Of a DNA stretch of 45,288 bases, positions 36,181 through 42,864 are shown in pieces (position 1 is the stretch's first letter; the number at the start of each line of letters is the position of its first letter). Made by a program: the position numbers and the translations under genes. The stretch is taken from the NCBI GenBank assembly GCA_012960755.1, contig DUAT01000013.1:1-45288 (forward strand), given 5' to 3'. The notes below the pieces were generated by a model. The model did not search any database, had not been told where the DNA came from, and saw nothing but the letters and a program-made list of their open reading frames with translations. The stretch comes from Gammaproteobacteria bacterium. Its GTDB lineage: Bacteria; Pseudomonadota; Gammaproteobacteria; Pseudomonadales; Azotimanducaceae_A.

Positions 36181-36868
36181 GACGTTTCTGTGACCAAACT
36201 GCCAACACCAGTGCAATTGCCATGCCTGCAGACAGGATCAATATCAAAAATGCTGGATTTTGGCGAACCGCATCTTTGCGGAAGGTCGCCGTTATGCCGG
36301 GGATACTCCACAAGTCGCCACTTCCAGTCCCCACAATGAGCTGGCCTTTCATGCCCTTTTCCATATGCTGGGCAACATCACAGTGCACCAGGTAGGTTCG
36401 ATCGTCTCCAGGCACAATAAATGTGCCTTCCAGGCTCTGACCACCAGCAACCTCAATATGGAACATTCCTTGATCGTACAAATACCTGGGCAAGCCGTGG
36501 ACCATCCATTGATGACGTATCTCATCATTGTTTCTAAACACAACGGTGATCCTACTGCAGGGCTCCACCCGCCACTCATGCTGACTCATTCCGAACACAT
36601 TAGCCGCGTAGGGCGTGGCGAACTCGACACCCGCTTCAACCAGAAACCGGTGTTCACGGCTGATATCACTACAGTCGTCCGGCAGGGTTTCCGAGTTCGC
36701 ATTCATCACCATGCCTGCCATCTGATTCTGATGCCTGCCGTGATGATTTGCATGCTCAACCGCTGCAGATTCAGGTTCACCATTACTGGTTTGTGCATCC
36801 ATTGAGACAGCAAGATTCAACAGCACCAGCATCATGCCAAACGATTTAATCGCGGCCAGGTTCTGCAT
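36170..36868 (-). CDS. Membrane-anchored cupredoxin with His/Met-rich stretch
   Basis: A 232-residue protein with a signal peptide (about 1-25), a metal-rich segment at 39-55 (four His and three Met within 17 residues), a single cupredoxin domain (about 80-182) and a C-terminal helix (about 205-224) that would hold it in the inner membrane facing the periplasm. Type 1 copper ligands are visible: H119 (IRHQWMVHG), C163, H168 and M173 in the HCDVAQHMEKGM motif. The start codon directly follows the multicopper oxidase stop (TGAATG). It probably passes electrons or copper between the multicopper oxidase and the monooxygenase. The exact role is unknown. Confidence 0.85.
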   Translation of the reverse strand: MQNLAAIKSFGMMLVLLNLAVSMDAQTSNGEPESAAVEHANHHGRHQNQMAGMVMNANSETLPDDCSDISREHRFLVEAGVEFATPYAANVFGMSQHEWRVEPCSRITVVFRNNDEIRHQWMVHGLPRYLYDQGMFHIEVAGGQSLEGTFIVPGDDRTYLVHCDVAQHMEKGMKGQLIVGTGSGDLWSIPGITATFRKDAVRQNPAFLILILSAGMAIALVLAVWSQKRHGH

Positions 36869-38560
36869 TCAAGAACGCCATCTGTTTATCATTGTCATGC
36901 CTATATTGAGAATTAAACCCAATACAAGTCCGCACAGGCCAGCCACAACAGCAAGACGGGCCTGTGCTGTGAAAGATCGCTCGACATCTGCGAATCGATG
37001 CTCGGGATCGTAACTCTGCCAGACCGGGATTTTTTTCCGGTAGTAGTCAGCGTCAAAATAAACCCCGAGATCAACACCCCGGGTATCAGGCCAGCCGTTG
37101 GCGAGCAGGAAACTTTCGTAGACAATTGCACTGACATTGCCGCCCGGACCAATTCCAGCTGTGGTGACGCCCTTCGGGTAGTGGTCATGCAACGGCCAGA
37201 TACCATCGCCATAGCTGTGCAAACCATCATTGGTCGTGTCCAGCTGCAGATCGAGGCGCTGGGCAGGTGCAAGCGACACGACATCACGGGTAATTCGTGC
37301 CTGTTCATTGTGTGCAACACCATCGTAATGGGTAATCGTGACCTTGTGGCCGTGAGTATGCAGCGCAACCGCCGCGCTACCACCATTCAGCACGCGAAGT
37401 TTTATCCGTTCATCAGGCTTGGTAACGATGAGCGATTCGCGCAAGGTATAAGGAAAAGACCGGCCATTCAGGGTGAAATAGTCCGCATCCGCACCTGGAT
37501 TGGACTGCCGATGCAGCGCCTTGGTTACGGTTCGAGGGTCATTACTCTTCTGCACCTGCTCTGACAGGCCTTTGTGAAGATTCTGGTAATGAAGATCGTA
37601 TTCCCTGTGGTAACTTTGCCTGCTCGTTTTCGAGCGGTATCTCACCAGACCCGCACCAGTGTTAAAGGTCTGGACCCAGTTGTTCGGCCTGTTTTCCTCA
37701 ATCACAAACATGCCCTGCAGGCCCATGGTGACATGCACCTGTGGTTGCACGTGACAATGATAGAACATCGTCCCTGTCTGTCTCGGCTGCATATTATAGG
37801 TCCGCGCCGAGCCCGGCATGACAGGTATTTCACTGGTGGCAGGCACACCATCGTTGCCTTCACCGTCTGCGTCCAGAAATGGATGATCGACGCCATGAAA
37901 GTGCAATGTGTGGGGCATGTAATGAGAATTCTCAAGCGTTATGGAAACCGTATCACCCTGTTCGACTCTAATCACGGGTGACGGTAGCCGCAGCCCGTCA
38001 TAGGCGATATTTGAAATGAAGTTTTCCGTCGACATACCGGATGATTTCGGTGCAAATACCCACAGTCCCGGATTGATTCCAGGGGCGATTTCGAACTGGG
38101 TAGTGAGCGCTTCCTGGTCTGGTGAAGTCCCGTTCAACTCGATGACTTCAAGCCGAATATGAATCTCATCCGGATCGCCATCACCATCGAGGTCACGGCC
38201 CTTGGTAACGGCATCGGCAGCCAGGCGCGTCCGCATTAGCAGGTCACTGGAAACCTGATTGGTACCCTTGACGAAAGCAGCAACTGCATAGGGGTTATCG
38301 GCAGCGCAAAGTGGCGAAGCATCAATTTCAATCCCAGCGATGATTTGCGCCGGGCGCCAGCCCTTAAGATCGGGCGCACAGAATTCCGGCGCTTCAGCGG
38401 GCGACGTAACACGGGATTTGTCAGGGGGACTATAAGTCGTTGTACCGAGCCAATCGGCATAAAACAATCGCCAGCTTCCTGGATACCAATCGGCGGGCAA
38501 AAGTAACAGTATCAGCAGCACCAACCCCACTATCGCCAGCCATTGCGAGCGGATGTTCAA
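36869..38560 (-). CDS. Membrane-bound multicopper oxidase with type 1 site in the first domain
   Basis: A 563-residue copper oxidase with hydrophobic helices at both ends (about 7-22 and 535-555). Four His-X-His motifs for a trinuclear copper centre are visible: HFH (220-222), HCH (268-270), HTH (401-403) and HDH (458-460). H217, C269, H276 and M279 would supply a type 1 copper, so it sits in the first cupredoxin domain. The last domain has HDH and lacks the cysteine, unlike three-domain laccases. A calcium-like DLDGDGDPDE occurs near 123. Start is TTG with GAGGAG eight bases upstream, overlapping the end of the preceding gene. It may return electrons to oxygen, oxidise Cu(I), or act as a copper chaperone for the monooxygenase. 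Confidence 0.85.
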   Translation of the reverse strand: MNIRSQWLAIVGLVLLILLLLPADWYPGSWRLFYADWLGTTTYSPPDKSRVTSPAEAPEFCAPDLKGWRPAQIIAGIEIDASPLCAADNPYAVAAFVKGTNQVSSDLLMRTRLAADAVTKGRDLDGDGDPDEIHIRLEVIELNGTSPDQEALTTQFEIAPGINPGLWVFAPKSSGMSTENFISNIAYDGLRLPSPVIRVEQGDTVSITLENSHYMPHTLHFHGVDHPFLDADGEGNDGVPATSEIPVMPGSARTYNMQPRQTGTMFYHCHVQPQVHVTMGLQGMFVIEENRPNNWVQTFNTGAGLVRYRSKTSRQSYHREYDLHYQNLHKGLSEQVQKSNDPRTVTKALHRQSNPGADADYFTLNGRSFPYTLRESLIVTKPDERIKLRVLNGGSAAVALHTHGHKVTITHYDGVAHNEQARITRDVVSLAPAQRLDLQLDTTNDGLHSYGDGIWPLHDHYPKGVTTAGIGPGGNVSAIVYESFLLANGWPDTRGVDLGVYFDADYYRKKIPVWQSYDPEHRFADVERSFTAQARLAVVAGLCGLVLGLILNIGMTMINRWRS

Positions 38561-38565
38561 ATCAG

Positions 38566-39213
38566 CTACTCCTCAAAGGCAAAGAAACGATTGCGACCGG
38601 TCATATATATCACGATTCCGCAGAAGCCGAACAACAGGACGTAATACAGTAGATAACGAGTATAATTTAGCTCACCAACGCGAAACGGGAATATCGCCTG
38701 ATAACGCTCTCCCGCTTCCGGGTGTAATGCTGTGACGATACCGATGTAACCTCCGCCAGTGGTGAACCGATATCGGGTAGTTAAAACTCCATTAGAGTAA
38801 TATTGGGGCCCTGCATAGTGGATGGTTGACTGGCTGATCGCATCCTGGTCACCAAGGTCGTCCGCGGTGACATTGAGTCCCAGATTATTGATATCTCGAA
38901 CAATACGAAAGTCGACCTGCATGTCTCTTAGTTCATCACTGATAAAGTCCAGGACAAATACACTGTTGCCAACAACCGGGATATCTTCACAAAATTCCTG
39001 GGTTGCGCGTTGCTGAGGTATATATCCAGTGAAGTGTGCCTTGTAACGATCAATTCTTATGATGCAGACATCATCCTCGATCGCAACCCCGCCATGGCCG
39101 TAAGATGGTGGGCACGCCATAGCCAGCAATAGAGCGATTAATACTTCAGTAGTTCTGGCCACGACATTTTCTCTCGATAGCCTGGTAAGTCGAATCAATA
39201 AACGTCTCTTCAA
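38566..39213 (-). CDS. Membrane-anchored periplasmic protein in the pmoD position
   Basis: A protein of up to 215 residues with an N-terminal signal (VLIALLLAMACPPSYG) whose mature part would begin HGG. A periplasmic domain and one C-terminal helix (about 186-205) follow. Two cysteines occur in the domain (DDVCIIRI, EFCEDIP). It occupies the place of pmoD/amoD, which in methane and ammonia oxidisers encodes a membrane-anchored copper-binding protein, but I see no clear CxxxM-type PmoD signature. I call it by position and topology only. The start is either TTG 39213, overlapping the pmoB stop (TTGA), or GTG 39162, which has GAGAGAAAA upstream and gives a cleaner signal peptide. Confidence 0.7.
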   Translation of the reverse strand: MKRRLLIRLTRLSRENVVARTTEVLIALLLAMACPPSYGHGGVAIEDDVCIIRIDRYKAHFTGYIPQQRATQEFCEDIPVVGNSVFVLDFISDELRDMQVDFRIVRDINNLGLNVTADDLGDQDAISQSTIHYAGPQYYSNGVLTTRYRFTTGGGYIGIVTALHPEAGERYQAIFPFRVGELNYTRYLLYYVLLFGFCGIVIYMTGRNRFFAFEE

Positions 39214-40487
39214 AAAAAGCTCGGTACGATCGCACCGCCCAATTCCTGAAAGTACTGATTACCAACCTCGTCCTGGTAGAACAACAGACCGGCAAAGCGA
39301 CTATCTGGTGCATGTATTAATCCGGTCATACGCTGAGTTTCCCAAAGAGAATCCGACGCGATCAATTCAACGACTACCGACTGGCCGGGCTCTATGACTG
39401 GGACGGAAACTTCAAGCCCCTTTTCGGCCACCATTTCTTCGCCGGGATAGACCGGCATCGTTTTCGTTGCCAGGGGGTTCATAAACCTGATATTAGCCGT
39501 ACTGAATTCAGTCAACACAAGCGGCGAGCTTCCGTTGTTAGTCATCCGCGCTTCCATTGACAGGCTTCTGCCGCCCAGTTGATATGATGCGCTGCTCAAT
39601 TCGACATTGAGGGGCCCCACTGGAATATCCGTTCCCTGAACTGAGACCTTGCCGGTCTGTAGAGGGATGGTCAGTGGGTATCGTATTTCAGTATAAAGAT
39701 AACCGGTCAGAATCAAGGTAAGGGTAACGGTAAAAAAACCTGCAGTCACTACGAAGTCCCGCCGCGTAATGATGTCGTTGGGATTACCTCCGGATTCCAT
39801 CGCCGCTTTTGTTTTTACGAATCTTGGAACAAACAGTTCCCGGCGAATCAGCCAGTAAACCAGATAAGCCAGGCCGAGTAGCATCCAGATCGCATGCCAG
39901 ATCTTTACGGTCGTCATACCGTATGACTCGAGATCGATAACATTGCCCTGCATTGTTTTAATCTCATTGACGAATGCGCCAGAGCCTTCATTATCCTGCA
40001 CCTGAACCCAGGTTCCAGCACCGACCAGGGGGCCTACATCCCTGACATTGAGCAATGGGTGCAGATGATAGCGGCCAGCTATCCGCGCCCGGAGCTCAAT
40101 TTCAAACGAGTACAGCTTGCCCTTAACAAGAGAAGTGGACCGAATCATCGGTACACCGTTAATAGATGATCGCAGTCGTATAAAGGTCGGCCCCGGTACG
40201 CCGACATTCAAATAGACGGCATCTTCCACGCCGGGTAGGTGGTCCGGCCAATATTCAGAAGGCGTAAACTTACCGGTAATGGTCACGAGATCCCCCACCC
40301 TGACATCTGTCTGGTGAACCTGCGTATCAAACCAATGCACTGTTCTCATGCGCATGCTGGCAAGCTGGGCTCGTTCACCATGGGCTTCGACATCGGAACC
40401 AAAGGCCAGCCAAAGCACACCGATCATGGCGCCATTTATGACAAAGCTCACGGCACGGTTCATAGCAAAAGTCATAACAGCTCGCAT
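39210..40487 (-). CDS. pmoB: Copper membrane monooxygenase subunit B (PmoB/AmoB family)
   Basis: Copper-bearing periplasmic subunit of a CuMMO. From ATG 40487 the protein has 425 residues (M. capsulatus PmoB 414). The signal peptide ends VEA, so the mature protein would begin with H36 (HGERAQ), as in PmoB. Ligands of the known copper site are conserved: H36, H141 and H143 (GRYHLHP), matching H33, H137 and H139. H51 (TVHWFD) matches H48, while the partner H72 is replaced by Thr in KFTPSE. Two transmembrane helices separate the two cupredoxin-like domains, and LRFMNP/GLLFYQDEVG end-blocks agree with PmoB. The frame stays open up to 40619, but that stretch overlaps pmoA and is not PmoB-like. Confidence 0.92.
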   Translation of the reverse strand: MRAVMTFAMNRAVSFVINGAMIGVLWLAFGSDVEAHGERAQLASMRMRTVHWFDTQVHQTDVRVGDLVTITGKFTPSEYWPDHLPGVEDAVYLNVGVPGPTFIRLRSSINGVPMIRSTSLVKGKLYSFEIELRARIAGRYHLHPLLNVRDVGPLVGAGTWVQVQDNEGSGAFVNEIKTMQGNVIDLESYGMTTVKIWHAIWMLLGLAYLVYWLIRRELFVPRFVKTKAAMESGGNPNDIITRRDFVVTAGFFTVTLTLILTGYLYTEIRYPLTIPLQTGKVSVQGTDIPVGPLNVELSSASYQLGGRSLSMEARMTNNGSSPLVLTEFSTANIRFMNPLATKTMPVYPGEEMVAEKGLEVSVPVIEPGQSVVVELIASDSLWETQRMTGLIHAPDSRFAGLLFYQDEVGNQYFQELGGAIVPSFF

Positions 40488-40524
40488 GGGAAAACGGCCT
40501 GGCCATTTGAACCGATTGGTCCGC

Positions 40525-41259
40525 TCATACAAGTCGCCGGACGAATACCGATGCTCGATCGATCGCCAACCCCAACAATAGAAAGATGCCAAATACCAGG
40601 CTGCCGACGAATCCGGCAAATACGGCTGTCAAGGGCGTTACCGTGCCGCCAAAAGTTCTCAATGTGGATTCTTCTATGATCCTCACATATTCAGGCGTTG
40701 TCGTTCGGATGTATTGAAACCCCATGAGATCGGCAACAGAGTGCAGCGTACCCGCATATTCGACAGGAACCTTATAGGCTGCAATGATCGGCCAATTCAA
40801 GGGGTAAACAAGCATGCCCACCATATAGGCACCAAAAACCGAGGTCAGTAACAGGCTTCGAGTCATCAGCAAAGTAGCGTCGAGCAGAATGCCCAGGCCA
40901 ATATAAGTGGACGGAAAAGTAAACGAGAATGGGAAATTTGCGAACTCGACAAAATTGTAATAGCGGCTCAACCAGGAAAATAGCGCCAACATGAACGTAA
41001 TGGTGGTTCCGATCACAGGAAGCCTGAACCGGGTCCAGGTCGTATAGGTAAAAGCCCCCATCAGCATCAGCAGAGAGACAGGCGCGACCAGGGGCCACCA
41101 GCGCCGATCTCGCCAGTCAATCCAGTAGTCCCAGTCTCCAGCCGTCAAGGAGAAATGCAGCATGACTGAAAGGCCAAGAAAGCTGAACAGGACGAAAATC
41201 ACCACGGCATCCAGACGCAGGTAATACTTGTTTAGTTCTCGGGAAATATCTGTATTCAT
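40525..41259 (-). CDS. pmoA: Copper membrane monooxygenase subunit A (PmoA/AmoA family)
   Basis: Integral membrane subunit of 244 residues (M. capsulatus PmoA 247). Hallmark blocks are GDWDYWIDWRDRRWW near residue 36, the helix with WLSRYYNFVEFANFPFSFTFPS, YPLNWPIIAAYKVPVEY, and near the C-terminus QYIRTTTPEYVRIIEESTLRTFG, all aligned with PmoA. Several exchanges relative to methanotroph sequences (for example FANFPFSF where methanotrophs have YFPINF) suggest a divergent branch. An AAGAGA ribosome binding site supports ATG 41259. Its stop is followed 36 bases later by the pmoB start. Subunit A is the usual phylogenetic marker, so a tree would decide the likely substrate class. Confidence 0.94.
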   Translation of the reverse strand: MNTDISRELNKYYLRLDAVVIFVLFSFLGLSVMLHFSLTAGDWDYWIDWRDRRWWPLVAPVSLLMLMGAFTYTTWTRFRLPVIGTTITFMLALFSWLSRYYNFVEFANFPFSFTFPSTYIGLGILLDATLLMTRSLLLTSVFGAYMVGMLVYPLNWPIIAAYKVPVEYAGTLHSVADLMGFQYIRTTTPEYVRIIEESTLRTFGGTVTPLTAVFAGFVGSLVFGIFLLLGLAIDRASVFVRRLV

Positions 41260-41350
41260 AATGTCTCTTTCGACATCAATTACTAAATCAGGCTAGTCAC
41301 AAGCAAACCGGACATCGCGATCCTGGCACCCTTGTCACACAAGAACCGAT

Positions 41351-42172
41351 TCAGACCGCCTTGGCAGCGTTGTTTCTTACATTTTCTTCAGCCACGATCG
41401 GAATCAGTTTCGCCATCCGTTCGACCACCTGTACCACCAACGGAACCAGGGCAAAAAAGGCCCACCCCAGCAACACGAAACCGTAATGTATCGGTGCGGC
41501 AAACAACTCTTCGGCATAGAAAAAAGTATGGCCCCATTCATTAAACCCATAGTTCGGCATGATCATGAAAACGCCGGTCACCACGATTACAAACGGTACC
41601 GAGATTCGATTCATATACATGGGCAAGCGGGTATGCGCCCAGGCGAATGTAGCCACCAGCAAACAGGTCAGAAGGGGAACTGAAAAATAGAAGAGTAAAA
41701 TATGAGTCGGTGTGAAATCTGTATCTCTGATGGTAACCTGATGCCAGGCCGCATCTGCTTCGACCGTCATGAAGGCTAGAGGCGCCGCCCAGACAGCAAT
41801 CACTGCAAACATGGTCAATAACACGAAATAACGATCAAGCTCCACTTTAGGTGTAATGACAGCAGCGTCTTTCTCTCTGGTCAGCCAGATATAGAGCGTT
41901 GATACCACGCCGATCAGGGCTACGAAAGCCAATTCGCCATAAAGTATTGGCATCCAGATCTGTTGGAACTCAGGCTCATAAAAATCGAGCCCGACGGAAA
42001 AAGCCAGGGTTTCAAGCACCGAACGGGAAATCAGCACCAGGGCAACCAGCACCAGAGCGATTAAACCCAGTAGTCTTTTAGGCTCAAGAATCCACGCCAG
42101 AATTTCGCTGTGGAAAGGTCTTTGAATGACATTACCTTCCAGACGAATATCATCACCAGTCATATCACTCAT
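41351..42172 (-). CDS. pmoC: Copper membrane monooxygenase subunit C (PmoC/AmoC family)
   Basis: First gene of the CuMMO operon. I choose ATG 42172 (273 residues), because AAAAGGA lies six bases upstream. The TTG two codons earlier is less likely. Copper-site residues of PmoC are intact: D140, H144 and H157 in the block DAAWHQVTIRDTDFTPTH, and the second-site residues N211, H215 and H229 in NEWGHTFFYAEELFAAPIH. These are the best conserved regions of the family, and their spacing matches M. capsulatus PmoC exactly. About six hydrophobic helices are visible. PmoC is now widely regarded as a likely location of the active site. Confidence 0.95.
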   Translation of the reverse strand: MSDMTGDDIRLEGNVIQRPFHSEILAWILEPKRLLGLIALVLVALVLISRSVLETLAFSVGLDFYEPEFQQIWMPILYGELAFVALIGVVSTLYIWLTREKDAAVITPKVELDRYFVLLTMFAVIAVWAAPLAFMTVEADAAWHQVTIRDTDFTPTHILLFYFSVPLLTCLLVATFAWAHTRLPMYMNRISVPFVIVVTGVFMIMPNYGFNEWGHTFFYAEELFAAPIHYGFVLLGWAFFALVPLVVQVVERMAKLIPIVAEENVRNNAAKAV

Positions 42173-42864
42173 ATTCAATCCTTTTTTGGCCCTGGACTAT
42201 TATTGGTTGAACGGCCATCAGTTAGCTCACAAATCAACTGATAGATTTGCCACTTGCCTCCAAATATAAGCTAAACCAGACGTCTTTTCCATCCCCAGGC
42301 GTCTTTTCAATACAAGGCATAATGTGCAGCCGCCAGTGGCCATTGAATGGTCGTGACCAGCTCACTGAACCATCCCGGCAACACTGTCTGCTGGCGGAGT
42401 TGATCACGAAAACGAAACATAAGCTTCAGCCGATAATCGCAGAATAGGAACGGATACCCACAGGCATAAAGAACAGGTCTAACAGCTCACCGCAGGTACC
42501 ACTGGGCTCACCTGTGGCAACGCATTCACCAGCACTTCTTTACTATCGATGGGATCCCACAAGTGGTTGAACTGAACGGCAACCCGGGCGATGTTTATTT
42601 TACGAATATGACCGTACTGCATGCCCTGGCTCAATATAAACACTAGGAGCCGAGGCATAGCAACGCGACAACATTAAGTGTAGCGTTCAAAGTAACTCCA
42701 TAGCGTGACTTTTATCTACGTGATCTTTATCTACGTGACCTTTATCTACGTGACCTTTATCAAAAAGCACATCCCGCAACGCGCTGTTCGTGTGTATTAT
42801 TGTTTACTACGACTCGGCTTGACCAACCAAAATCGAACCTCAACATGTAACAGGATTATAGACC
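42173..42864. other. Divergent regulatory region between pmoC and amidase genes
   Basis: About 690 bases that should carry the promoters of the CuMMO operon (leftward) and the amidase gene (rightward). A 15-bp tandem repeat lies near the amidase side. GCGTCTTTTC-like direct repeats occur near 42281-42310. No gene was recognised. Confidence 0.55.
42708..42767. repeat. 15-bp tandem repeat, three full copies plus a partial one
   Basis: Three units of consensus ACCTTTATCTACGTG (with one or two changes) are followed by a partial fourth. The array ends about 100 bases upstream of the amidase start. Repeats of this length next to a promoter often are regulator binding sites, and the ATCTACGTG core is strictly kept. 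Confidence 0.85.

Noticed and set aside
37574..37981. Long plus-strand ORFs opposite the multicopper oxidase and pmo genes
   Set aside because: They are antisense shadows. The minus-strand frames carry clear copper motifs and operon spacing.
39210..42172. Evidence that the organism is a methanotroph or ammonia oxidiser
   Set aside because: CuMMO genes alone do not show this. No methanol dehydrogenase, C1 fixation, hydroxylamine oxidoreductase or related genes are in the window, and the neighbourhood points to a heterotroph.
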